From the NCBI GenBank assembly GCA_030765065.1, contig CM060988.1:195608565-195672564 (forward strand): a DNA stretch of 64,000 bases, read 5' to 3'. Below the pieces are notes generated by a model that did not search any database, was not told where the DNA came from, and was given only the letters and a program-made list of their open reading frames with translations. Source of the DNA: Deroplatys truncata. Its lineage: Eukaryota > Arthropoda > Insecta > Mantodea > Mantidae. A program made the position numbers and the translations under genes. Numbering within the stretch: the first letter of the stretch is position 1; every line of letters begins with the position of its first letter. Shown here one piece after another: positions 35,111-46,199 of the stretch.

Positions 35111-35771
35111 AACTTCAGCACTTCTTTTTATAATGTTCGTAACCAAAGCCTTTAAATATAGTAAAGGAAATTGTGTATGGCTGCATCAGATCATTCAATG
35201 ACAGCTGCAACACTGCGCAGCTGGTTCATAGTTTATTGGGTCTCACTGTCCAAGGCGATTATGTAAATACAGTAGGCTTTAAGCGATAATCAAATCTTTT
35301 AACAGTAGGTTGCTTTGTGATGGTTTTGAAATTTCATCCTCTTTGCATCGCCATGGAGGGGAAAAAAAAAAATCTCTTTAGGAACCTATCCATCACTATA
35401 GTGATGGCCAAAAATATATATTGACAACGACGGTGGCCAGTTTCAGATTTCCTTTCATAAAGTTGGTAAGTAAAGCCTTTAAAAGTAGTTTTAAAAAAAT
35501 GTTATAGTATGGTTTCATCCGCGCCTTTCTATGATAGCGGCAGACAGCAACGAGTGCCGAGGACGTGGACAGGAAAAACACTGCGTGGTGGTTCGTAGTT
35601 TTTTGGCTCACCCTGTAGTTTCTGTGTAAATTTGTAGTTACATTATTGAAGCACAGTTACCCCTTGTTGTTCTGTATTTGGTGATTCATTATTTTCTAGT
35701 TCTGCTAGTTTTCCAAAGGAGGGGGGTGATATACACAAACAGTTAATGTTGAGAACCAAATTATCACTTAC
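35110..35771. other. Intron 2 start of the RING gene, with transposon-like duplicates
   Basis: The stretches around 35080-35230 and 35405-35610 share the pattern AAATATATGGACAAC / ATATTGACAAC ... TGCCAACTTCAG / GGCCAGTTTCAGA ... CTTTAAA. They look like two related C-terminal ends of the same transposon class as at 33360. No intact gene. Confidence 0.35.
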
Positions 35772-35919
35772 ATTTACTGACTGCTCTGCAAACCACCTTT
35801 GTATGCACTTTTTGTGGTACTTATGCCTGCAACTCAGCGTTTGGAGTTGCGTAGGGTCACACAGCATACTGTCATGACATATTGGACATGTGACTTGCTC
35901 GTAGTTTTTACTTTCTCTC
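35772..35919 (-). CDS. RING-finger membrane protein, exon 2 (RING core)
   Basis: 148 bases on the minus strand, preceded by an acceptor ending TTTTGTTTCAG and followed by the strong donor GTAAGTG. After one base that completes a split codon, 49 codons encode CPICHDSML, then LSCRHKYHKKCIQRWF. This is C-x2-C-x15-C-x-H-x2-H-x2-C, the first six zinc ligands of a C3H2C3 RING. The last two (CPVC) come from exon 3. Such RINGs recruit ubiquitin-conjugating enzymes, so the product is probably an E3 ubiquitin ligase, which is an inference. An ATG-started reading from 35867 runs through the donor into the intron and is an artefact. Confidence 0.8.
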
Positions 35920-35943
35920 CTGAAACAAAATTATAAATCATCA

Positions 35944-36426
35944 TAAGTTATTTAAACCTTCTTACTACCTACCTGTAGTAAGTAGCAACTATTGCATTTC
36001 ACCCAAAAATGTGATGCCAAAATTTCACTGAAATACGTGTTTTGAGACTCCCTGAATCCAGTTAAAGAATTATTAAAACAAAAGGGTTCTTGTGAACAGT
36101 ATAACTCATAAACAAAAAGTTGATTAAATACCAAACTTGGCATTTAATTTCAACATCTTCCAAGAATGCAACATAAAGATTTTTAAGAAAATCCCCCACC
36201 CCAAACAACCCTTTACACATAAACATTTTTGTTACTTTTGATTTTCTCAAAAATGGCTCTAAATGATTTTGATTAAAGTACTATGTGTTTTAAGATGTTT
36301 GCATAAAAAAATAAACTTTTCTTGAATTTCCTGGGAATGGCCTATGAAGTCCTCTTCATTCTGAATGACTTTTGTAAAATTGGTGGACCTTGAGAGATAG
36401 AAAAAATCTTAACTACAGAAATAAAT
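35944..36426 (-). mobile_element. X-family 3' part, minus, truncated by mariner
   Basis: The minus X copy runs from the terminal region (about 35944) inward to AAATCTTAACTACAGAAATAA, where it meets the mariner left end at 36429. Its terminal region lies only about 25-45 bp from the exon 2 acceptor. Confidence 0.7.
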
Positions 36427-36428
36427 TA

Positions 36429-37625
36429 CGAGGGTCGCCCAGGAAGTAATGCATCACATTTTTTTTTCAACAATTATTTATTGAACATAATGAAACTTAC
36501 ACACAAGAATGAATGATGTTTCTTGTACACTCCCAATTTTTTCACGTAATCTCCTTCCGGTTCTGTGGCCTTCCTCCAGTGAGACACAAAGGCGTGTATG
36601 CCCTGTCAGTACCATTTGTTCTGATCACAAAGCCATTTCTTCATTGTGCGAATCACCTCATCATCCTCAAAATGTCTTCCACAAATGGCATCCTTTAATG
36701 GCCCAAGCAAGTGGAAGTCTGAGGGAGCTAGGACAGGACTGTAGGGTGGATGGGTTAACACTGTCCAACCCTGTTTGGTGATGTGTTCCGAAATCCTCAA
36801 ACTTGTGTGAGGCCGAGTGTTATCATGTTGAATCAATCACCTGGGTTGTTATGGCGCCCAATTCACTGGAAGCGCTTATTGAGTTTTGTTAATGTGTTCA
36901 CATATGCTTCAGAATTAATGGTGCTGCCTCTTGGCATCATATCAATGAGTGTGGCACCCTCAAAGTCCCAAAACACAGTGATCATGACCTTACTGGTGGC
37001 AGCAGTTGCTTCGAATTTTTTCTTCTGCGGAGATTGAGGATGACGCCATCCCATCGAATGTCATTTTGTTTCGGGCTCAAAATGGTGAACCCAGGTTTCA
37101 TCACCTGTCACAATCCAGGACAAGCAGGCTATTCTCTCAGCTTCAAAATGTTGCAGCAACTCCCGTTGTAAGACAGTGCAGAAACCATAGTGCACAAACT
37201 TTTGAGTAACCAAGAGCAGGAATGACTGCATCCACATTTCCTTTGCTGTTTGACAGCTTCAGCACCAACTGCTGAGTTGTTATGCATCGGTCCTCACGAA
37301 CGAACACATCAGCAAGCTGCATCCTGTCAGGTGTGACAGCCGTGGATGGCCTTCCCTAACACTGCAAATCTTGGAGCTCTGCCGAACTGCCTTCTAATGG
37401 CCTCACCCTCTGTGCCCAGCAACTAACTGTACTTGTGTCAACCGCAGAAGCTCCATAAACACAAGCATTTGTGATTGTTCCCAACAGTTTCTTTCTCCAC
37501 AGTGAGAAATTCAATGACAATATGCTGCTTGTAACATGCATTGCTGCAGCTACACTGTCTGTCGGAGGAAATTGTTGTTGGCAGAGAAAAAACAATGTGG
37601 TGCATTACTTTCTGGGCGATCTTCG
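36429..37625 (-). mobile_element. mariner element with TIRs and TA duplication
   Basis: The left end CGAGGGTCGCCCAGGAAGTA matches the complement of the right end (CGAAGATCGCCCAGAAAGTA) over more than 30 bp, both flanked by TA (36427-36428 and 37626-37627). It is 1197 bp long, close to the usual 1.3 kb. The transposase on the minus strand is broken into several frames. Confidence 0.92.
36606..37595 (-). pseudogene. mariner transposase (SETMAR-like type), broken
   Basis: In order on the minus strand: N-terminal helix-turn-helix remnants (37595-37356), then DRMQLADVFVREDRCITT, and VTGDETWVHHFEPETK with the first catalytic Asp near 37110. VFWDFEGATLIDMMPRGS comes next near 36970, and finally IQHDNTRPHTS and LAPSDFHLLGPLKD in one clean 76-codon frame (36836-36606). 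The Asp in HDN and the Asp in SDF are separated by 34 residues, the mariner D34D signature. All three catalytic residues survive, but frameshifts separate the parts. Confidence 0.88.
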
Positions 37626-37639
37626 TAGATTTTGTTAAA

Positions 37640-38004
37640 GCACAGAAAATCCAACATTTACATTTTATTTGTCATTTAAACACCTTAAATATATGGTATT
37701 TTAATCAAAATCACTGGACCATTTTTTGAGAAAACCAAAAATTTCAAAATTTTTTCCACCTAAAGGGTAGTTTGCAATGGGGCATTTTCTTGAAAATCTT
37801 CACGTTGCATCTTTGGGAGATACTGAACTTAAATACCAACTTTGGTGTTTATTGAACATTTTGTTGAGTTAAACTGTTCCCTCTCTCACATGCACACACA
37901 CACAGATGGACCTTTTTCTCAAAATGCTTTTTTTGGGTTCCAGGGCTTCAAAACATGTATTTCTGCTGAAGTCTTGGTATTCATACATGGTAGAGAAAGT
38001 AAAA
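37640..38004 (+). mobile_element. X-family 3' part, plus, right of mariner
   Basis: Begins at ACATTTACATTTTATTTGTCAT and ends GGTAGAGAAAGTAAAAAAG. It is opposite in orientation to the X part on the left of the mariner, so the two halves are not one interrupted copy. Confidence 0.75.
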
Positions 38005-38829
38005 AAGGAGGTGATGGGTGTGTTTAATTGCATGTATTTCATGATACTGCATAAAGATTAGCAATTTTTTGCAAATGTAACATAGCATGAAATGCTCATA
38101 AAGGCTTGTACTACTCTTGTATTTTCATTTTTCATGACTTTTAAACCATGTTTAATGTGTTTTGAAAATGCAAAATTGACTCCACATGTGAAAATTATAT
38201 TAAAAGGTAATATAAATGCGAAATGTGTTGCAATTCACGGACTGTTTTCAAATGAAAGTGTAAAATGCAAAATAAAAACTTGTTTATAGAATGTTTGCTT
38301 AAGAATTAACAAGAGGTTGAGCAGTTGCACTGAAGAAAACATGAGAAACATTTTTTTTTTTCTGTAAGAGGTTGGTAAACTTTTCAATCCTGTCAATGGT
38401 GGCCGAGTATTGTCAGTAGATTTAAAGATTCAAGTGAACATAAAAGATCCCATTTTCTCAAGCTGTTTTTCTTTCTTTGTTTTTAGGGATGTGAATATTT
38501 TCATTCCTAAATGATACAGGTTTTGAAGAAAAATAAATTTGCAGACTGCCTGTAAATTCTGTTGACTGTTAAACTCATAATACCCAGTGTTTGCTTAAGC
38601 AGTTCTGTAATGCAAAGCGTTGTTCAATAAATTCTATGACTGACGTTTATAAATCTGTGGGAACATTATCAATCTGCCATCTATAGACACATATCTATAC
38701 TAGAAGGTACCCTTAATTGTTAGCTTTAGCTACAGTTTTCTGATCCCCATCATTCTTCAACAGTAGCAGTTTAAAAGTTGGCAAGGAGTAAAGCTGTCTG
38801 TAAACTGTCGGAAATGAGAGAACCATCTG
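38005..38829. other. Unassigned intronic sequence
   Basis: No gene or repeat recognised. Confidence 0.4.
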
Positions 38830-40561
38830 TGTCTTGTTAGACAAGACTGTTACAAAAATGCTTGAAGGTCTTTGTACAGCCTATGGTAGATAAACAATGT
38901 CCCGTGCTGAATGTTTCAGTAGGATAAAGCATTTAAAAATGGACGGGAAAGTTGAGAGCTGGAAGGAGAGGGAGCGCCCACCACTGCTGCCATCATTGTG
39001 TGCACGAATCCATGTGTAACTGTTACCGAACTTGCAAATATGCTAGACATATCGGTGGAAACATTCACACAATTTTAAGGGACCAATTAAACATGTCAAA
39101 ATTATGTGCTTGCTGGATTCCCAAAGTACTAACTTGTTCAAAAGCAGCTTCGAGTTGATATGTGTAACCAATGGAAACAGTGAGTCCAAGAGAAAGAGGA
39201 TGACTGATGCAAAAACATTTTCACTATTGATGAGTCATGGGCATACTGCTATGACTAGAAATGAAGAGACAAAGCACAGAGTGGGTTGAAAAGAGGCAAA
39301 CATGCCTCAAAAGGCATACGTTCACAAATCTGCAAATATGGCATTAGTGATCACATTTTTACTTTCTCTGCTACGTATAGTAAGTAGGGGAAGTATTATA
39401 TTCCACCCAAAAATTTGATACCGAGATTTCACCAGACATACATGTTTTGAGACCCCCTGAATCCAAAAAAAGCATTTTGGAAACATGTCCGTGTGTGTGT
39501 GTGTGTCTGAACAGCATAACTCAGAAACGAACGGTCGGATGAACACCAAACTTGGTATTTAGGTTCAGTATCTTCCAGAGATGCGACACGAAGGTTTTCA
39601 GGAAAATCCCCCCACCCCAGATTACCCTTTACATGGAACATTTTTAAAAAATTTTAATTTTCTCAAAAATAGCTCTAACAATTTTGATTAAAATATCATA
39701 TGTTTAAGATATTTTCATGACAAATAAAATGTATATCTTGAATTTTCTGAGAATGTCTCCAAAAGTATTCTTCATTGTGAATGACTTTTGCATAACTGGT
39801 AAACCATAAGAGATAGGGAAAAGTTTACTACACAAAAAATGTAGATCGCGTTAAGATACACAATTTATGTCATATACATTTTTTGTTGTTGAGTGAACCA
39901 TTTTCGAGGTATTGTTTGTTATTCCCTTAAATTTTCCAATACTTATACTTTTTCTCAAATTCATTATTCATTTTTTTTTGTCCTGGTAAGGCAAAGAGAA
40001 TGGAATACTCCACATAGCAACCAGCTCTTAAAATATTTGACTATAGCTTAAAGCCTACCAATTCCCCTTGCATCTACAAGAAAATTAGCAATAAGATTAA
40101 CATCTCGATATCTCAATTAACAAGAAGCATATGGAGAATAAGCATTTGAAAAAATAGTTTGTACAAGAGTAGAGAAAGTCATGTGAGTGTAACACATCAG
40201 ATATTTTTTTTTATTGTCGTGGCATGGTGTATACACATCAGGTCCCCAGAGGTGACAGTTTTGCAATCGTAGTGTCCTTTACCAACTGATTGAAGGTCAC
40301 ATCCCAAAAAATGGAGAGATTTGGTTGCCAAGTGGAAGCTTTATCATGACAATACACGTCCTCACATGACACCAGCTATTACAATCTTTCTGGCCAAGAA
40401 ATATATCTCCACGGTTCCTCCACCCTATAGCCCAGTTCTGGCACCATGAGATTTTTTCTTTTTGTTTTGTTTCCAGCTGCCCAAAAGGACCTCAAAGGAT
40501 GATTGTTTGACTTTGAGAATGAAGGAGTGAAAGCTTTAGAGGCAATTTTGAAGTACTTAAA
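38830..40561 (+). pseudogene. Ancient mariner transposase, split by an X insertion
   Basis: The left part (38830-39352) encodes remnants of CVTVTELANMLDIS, an RDQLNMSKLCA helix-turn-helix and IDESWAYCYD with the first catalytic Asp at about 39230. The right part (40206-40561) encodes KWKLYHDNTRPHMT and VPPPYSPVLAP with a stop where the Cys before the third Asp should be, then DFFLFVLF. The X element at 39353-40205 lies exactly between MALVITFF and the next conserved segment (a CRGMVYT-type reading). Frameshifts and stops are numerous. Confidence 0.75.
39353..40205 (-). mobile_element. X-family element, full-length, minus, inside a mariner
   Basis: Minus copy running from TATCTGATGTGTTACACTC (40205) to the terminal AAAGTAAAAA (39353). 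The interrupted target was a run of T on the plus strand. There is no duplication longer than that run, so this copy is useful for defining true X ends. Confidence 0.88.
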
Positions 40562-41112
40562 AAAATCTAATGTGTTGCACTCACATGACTTTCTCTACTC
40601 TTGTACAAACTATTCTTAAAAAAGCTTATTCTCCATCTATTTCATGTTAATCGAGATAAACACTTGCAGAAGCTATCTTATTGCTAATTTTCTTGTAGAT
40701 GGAAGGGGAATTGGTAGTCTTTAAGCGATAGTCAAATGTTGCTGGTTGCTATGTGGAGCATTCCATTCTCTTTGTATGTCTAGGACATAAAAAAATGAAT
40801 AACAAATTCCCATTTGAGAAAAAGTATAAGTACTGGAAAATTAAAACAATCCCGGAAATAGTTCACTCCACAAAAAGAGTAAGCGACATAAATTGTGTGT
40901 TTTAACGAGATCTACATTTTTTGTGTAGTACAATTTTGTCTATCTCTTACAGTTTACCAGTTATGCAAAAGTCATTCAGAATGAAGAAGACTTTTGGGTA
41001 CATTCCCAGAAAATTCAAAATATACATTTAATTTGCCACGAAAATATCTTAAACATATAATATTTTAATCAAAATCGTTGGAGCCATTTTTGAGATAATC
41101 AAAATTTTTCAT
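40562..41112 (+). mobile_element. X-family element, 3'-truncated
   Basis: Starts ATCTAATGTGTTGCACTCACATG after an A-run and stops at CAAAATTTTTCATGG, before the microsatellite. Confidence 0.75.
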
Positions 41113-41282
41113 GGTCATAAGCTTAAAAAATAGAAGCCATTACCTATTTATCAGTTATATGTTTTTCTTACATATGTATAAATGCTGCTAAATGTACAAA
41201 TCAACATGTTAAATTTCTTATTTCAAAATGCTTATCATCACCACCCGTAATAATGATGTGACGTTCACTGTCCCTGAGTGTA

Positions 41283-41569
41283 GTCATCCTCTGTGGTGTA
41301 GTGGTTACCATGTCAGCCTCTAGTTCCCGAGATCACGGGTTCAAACCCGGCGGAGGGCGATGGATATTTTAGGGCATAAAAATCCTTAGCATGGCTTCCT
41401 TCGGAAAGGAAGGTTGTCCCATGTCGTAGATTTACAACACGTAAAAGAACCTCAAGCCTGATAAAGAGGCTTCTGAGCAAAAGTTCGGATATTTCACACC
41501 CAATTTAGAATGGGTCACTAAGGACCATAGTGGTTAAAGAGGTGTCCATAAATAAAAAGTTCAATAATA
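41283..41569 (+). mobile_element. tRNA-derived SINE (family A), copy 8, with 10-bp TSD
   Basis: The most complete tRNA head in the window: GTGGTGTAGTGGTTACCATG (A-box) and CGGGTTCAAACCCGGC (B-box). TSD TGTCCCTGAG at 41269-41278 and 41570-41579. Confidence 0.92.
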
Positions 41570-41579
41570 TGTCCCTGAG

Positions 41580-42918
41580 CGTTGCTTACTGTGGACTTAA
41601 TGAACAAAATCAAACAAACCTATGCAATGGTTTCTTTCCGAAGCTGTTTAGTAGAAACATTTCAGACTACACACATTTCCCACCGACAAATAACATTTAA
41701 AAGCAGTTGCACTAAGGCCAGGAAAAATATTGCACATGTTGATTTTTTCATAAACCTCAATCAGGTATTCTAAAACATTTTTGCAAGAACATATGAGGAG
41801 CTTAGGAACAAAACGCACTAACTCCACGGTGGATGAAGTATATTTTTATTTGGATTCCCCCTATTTTGATACTGTTGAATCGATCTGTGTGATCCATTCC
41901 TTTCATATAGCATTCCTTCCTATTGTAAAATGATTTCAAAATACACTGTTTGATTCAGTAAGCTTAGTTCACAGGCAGATGGAACAAAATGCAGTTTTAC
42001 AGAAGCAAAGAAATGCTTATGCAATGTTGTGTACATACATGCCTTTGACTGCTATATTTGTGTTCTGTGAAACTAGAAATGCTGCCAAACAGTATCACAT
42101 ATTGTCTTCTTAGGTATATTACGTCAAGCTAAATGAACAAATGTAAACGAATCTCCTTACTTGAAGGTCTGAGATTGGGAGCTGTGTCAAGGAAGCACTA
42201 ATAGTAGATTTGTTAAGTATTACAGCATGGAAAAGGAAATAATTGTGGCAGGTAACAGTAATGGTACCAGAAAGAGAATGAAAATGCAGGAAACGAAAAG
42301 CAGCAAAGAAGTAAAACCGAGGTAAATAGCTTGTATCACGTCTTAAAACGTATTTTTATATTACTATCATGCAAATAAATGCAGTGGAACACCTGCAAAG
42401 GATACTGAGATGACGTACTATGTTGTTTTGTCTTTCATGCTAGTTTTTAAAAAATAGCAAAATGTATTAAGTTCTCTCTTTTTTTGCATTATCCTTCATA
42501 TACAGTGATAAGATCCAAACCTAATGAACTTTTTGTCATCCCTCTAAAACCATTCATATCTCCACTTAATTGGGGGTTACATTTGAGTGTATACCACAGG
42601 TCCAGGGTTTAGCGTTCTGAAGCAGAGTCAATATAGCAAAGAAGATGTTGATGCATTCTTACAGAAGAGGTTCTAAAGCAAATGGAGATGTGAGGCTTAT
42701 CTGAATTTTATGTGGATGAAGATGGCACCAGTATCATATATGTCAATAACGCTATAGCATGCATAATACTTATGAATTAATGAAATTCAATATGTAGAGG
42801 AATCTAGAAGTAATGAGTTGATTTAGTAGATGTTGCCTGGACAAAATAATTTGGGCCCAAATTAGTTGTCTCGTTTATATGCAAAATCTGGTAACTTTTG
42901 AAGTAGGTTCTGCAAGTG
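41580..42918. other. Unassigned intronic sequence
   Basis: No feature supported beyond AT-rich intron of the RING gene. Confidence 0.4.
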
Positions 42919-43500
42919 TTAATCCTCCATTGGTCGCTAGAGGCCAGAGAGACCCCTGGCATTATTTAAATTTTATAATTTTCGAATGAACACACCTATG
43001 CAATTGCCTGACATCTAACATTACACCTTGTTCGATTGTTTACTGAAGCAACAACCTTATCTATTTATTTGTTTGGCTGGAAGAATCACTAATCTGTAGT
43101 TATGTGTCGCACAGGTCAATCAGACCCCCGTGCCTGCTCTCATTACATATTGCTGACAGATTTGTTCCTCATTAGCTGTACAATATTGCTTTGCCATTGC
43201 AAGGAGCTGTTACTGCTTTGTCATGAACACAAGTAAAAGGTACGCTCTACAAAATCCGAATAATTTGGAAGAAATACATCGCCTACTTTGCGATGCTGAT
43301 GCTTTGCTCGTGATGACAACTTATATGAATCAGATGATTCTGAAGATGAAGAAGAAGACGACAAAAGCAGCTTGTGTGATAACATGTATTTTATAGGTAA
43401 CATCATATGCTTCTTCTTCTTCTTCTTATCATCATCATCATCATCGACAATACATTCTGCCATTGTTTACAAGAAGAAATGGAACTAAATTAAAAAAAAA

Positions 43501-44355
43501 AATCTGATGTGTTACACTCACATGACTTTCTCTACTCTTGTACAAACTATTTTTACAAACGCTTATTCTCCATATGCTTCATGTTAATCGAGATATCGAG
43601 ATGTGAATCTTATTGGTAATGTTCATGTAGATGCAAGGGGAATATGGTAGGCTTTAAGCAATAGTCAAATATTTTAACGCTGGTTGCTATGTGGCGCATT
43701 CCATTCTCTTTGCATGTCCAGGACATAAAAAAATGAATAACGAATTTGAGAAAAAGTATAAGTATTGGAAAATTTAAGGGAATAACAAGCAATATCTCGA
43801 AAACGGTTCACTCAACAAAAGAAATGTGTATGACATAAATTGTGTATTTTAACGCGATCTACATTTTTTGTGTAGTAAAATTTTGTGTATCTCTTATGGT
43901 TTACCATGTTATGCAAAAGTCGTTCACAATGAAGAATACTTTTGGAGACATTCCCAGAAAATTCAAGATATACATTTTATTTGTCATGAAAGTATCTTAA
44001 ACATATAATATTTTAATCAAAATCGTTAGAGCCATTTTTGAGAAAATTAAAATTTTCGAAAAATGTTCCATGTAAAGGGTAGTCTGGGGTGGGGGGATTT
44101 TCTTGAAAACCTTCGTGTCGCATCTCTGGAAGATACTGAACCTAAATACCAAGTTTGGTGTTTATACGACTGTTCGTTTCTGAGTTATGCTGTTCACAGA
44201 CACACAGACAGACACACACACGGACATGTTTCCAAAAATGCTTTTTTTGGATTCAGTGAGTCTCAAAACATGTATTTCCGGTGAAATCTCGGTATCGAAT
44301 TTTTGGGTGGAATACAATACTTCCCCTACTTACTATACGTAGTAGAGAAAGTAAA
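43501..44355 (+). mobile_element. X-family element, full-length, inside piggyBac
   Basis: From ATCTGATGTGTTACACTCACATG after an 11-bp A-run to TAGTAGAGAAAGTAAAAAC. Well preserved, with the end hairpin and a CAGACAGACACACACACG microsatellite. Confidence 0.9.
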
Positions 44356-45083
44356 AACACTTTGCAAAGTAACACAAACAAGGGCTCACAACATTTTGGC
44401 CAAACTTTTTGGTGTAGTAGGAGCTGCCAAAAATGTGAAAACAGAAATGGATTGTTACTGAAGATATAGTTGATTTGATTGTTTAAAGCTCAAATACTTA
44501 AATTACCAGTGTGCAGCACAAATTTGATCATGAAAGAGATGGCAGACCTACAGATGTAATAGAAATAGAAGTTTTCCTAGGCTTATTTACTTGGCAGGAA
44601 ATTTTCGTAGTGGACGCCAGAATATTCACGATTTTTGGAAAGCCGATTATGATGGAATTCCTCTTTTTCGAATGGCTATGTCCGAAAAATGATTCAGTCT
44701 TCTAACACACTGTATTCGCTATGATGAAGAAAGCTCAAGACTGAAGCGACAAAGATTGGATAAATTGGCTGCTGTTAAATGTTTGCATTGTTTTTGTAAA
44801 CTGTCAGAAGCATTATTCTCTTGGAAAAAATTCACTATTGACGAACAGCTGCCAGCATTTCGTCTTCGATGTTGTTTTAGACAATATATACCATCCAAGC
44901 CAAACAAGAATGGCATAAGAATATTCTATTTGAGCGATGCAAAGCTGTTTTATACCACTAATATGGATATTTATTGTGGACAGCAGCCAGACAAACCATA
45001 TTTGCAAACTAATTCGGCAGAGGCTGTAGTGCCGAGACTAACTGAACCAATCTCAGGCACTGGACGAAATGTTACTGCAGATA

Positions 45084-46199
45084 CAGTAGAATCTCGTTAG
45101 CATGTTTTTACAGGAACCTAAGGATTTGGACATCATAGATAGGAAAACGTGTTAACAAAAAGACAAAATATGCAATTTAAGAACATAGTTATGTAATAAA
45201 ATCTAATAATTACTACGTCTCCATGGGTAATTGAAATTGATTTCGAGTACAATCTGTGTTGAATTCATTACATGTTCAAATGGATTTGGATACACAAAGC
45301 CTGAGAATAAATAATTCAAGCTTTTATGTTGGTCAACTTGGATTTTTGAGGTTATGAAGCTTTTTGAGAAAATAAATTGCGAATTATGGAAGCAACAAGA
45401 GTGGCTTTGCTGTGCATTTTATTACACATGTGATAACAATTTCCGCTAAAAAAGAAAAAAAAAATTACAAGTGTGCATCATGTTATGAGTGCAATAGGCA
45501 AATGTATCTTTGGCGTATTCAATACGATTTGAATACAGTAAGTGTTTCCATGCAACAAATTTCATTCTGATCCTCTTCTGATCCTATTTTCCAAGAGGAA
45601 AGTTTTGTTTTTGCATTTTTCCCTTCTTTAAAAGCAGTTTTAATCAAACAATTGCATTTAAGGTTGACGGAGGAATGTTTAACTTCCGCACTATATCCAC
45701 ATGTTTCATATTTGGATTGTGATCTATTTCAAGGATTTTCAGTTTTTCACTATTGGTTATTTACTACAGTTTCTTTTTTTCATTGCAAATGAAAAGTTAA
45801 AATACAATCTACGTATGTTTGCTCAACACTCAACAGTAGAAACTATCGTTGGCATTTACGACGCCAAGGTAAATCATTCTCTATCCCGCCCACACAAATA
45901 TTTACATACATGCATGTGATTGGCTGCCGGTATCCACCCCGTGACCGAGGATTGACCAAAGTAGCCAATGAGGACGTCAAACTTTGAACGTGTTAAGCGC
46001 CTTCTCCCACTGGACCGATCAAGGATTGGCCAAAGCAGTGAATGAGGACGTCAAACTTCAAACGTAGTAAGCGGGACCAGGAAACACACTAAGCAAACGT
46101 TATTTGTTACATTTGGTGATTTGGTACCGGGACTTTTATAATTGAACGTAATAAACGGAAAAACGTGTTAATGAGGAACGTGCTAACGAGATTCCACTG
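45084..46199. mobile_element. pogo/Tigger-type non-autonomous element, TA TSD
   Basis: The left end CAGTAGAATCTCGTTAGCAT and the complement of the right end (CAGTGGAATCTCGTTAGCAC) match over about 20 bp with two differences. Flanks are TA (45082-45083 and 46200-46201). The insertion site is proven: with one TA removed the piggyBac frame reads straight through the codons for D-N-W-F-T-S. No transposase is encoded. An internal direct duplication of about 85 bp (the AGGATTGACCAAAGTAGCCAATGAGGACGTCAAAC type) lies at about 45945-46060. Confidence 0.9.

Noticed and set aside
35643..35867. 74-codon RING protein read straight through
   Set aside because: The frame starts inside exon 2 and continues past a strong donor (GTAAGTG) into the intron. 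The spliced model recovers a complete RING, and this reading does not.
43388..43445. Poly-Asp/Ser stretch as a separate gene
   Set aside because: TTC/ATC microsatellite at the edge of the piggyBac acidic N-terminal region.
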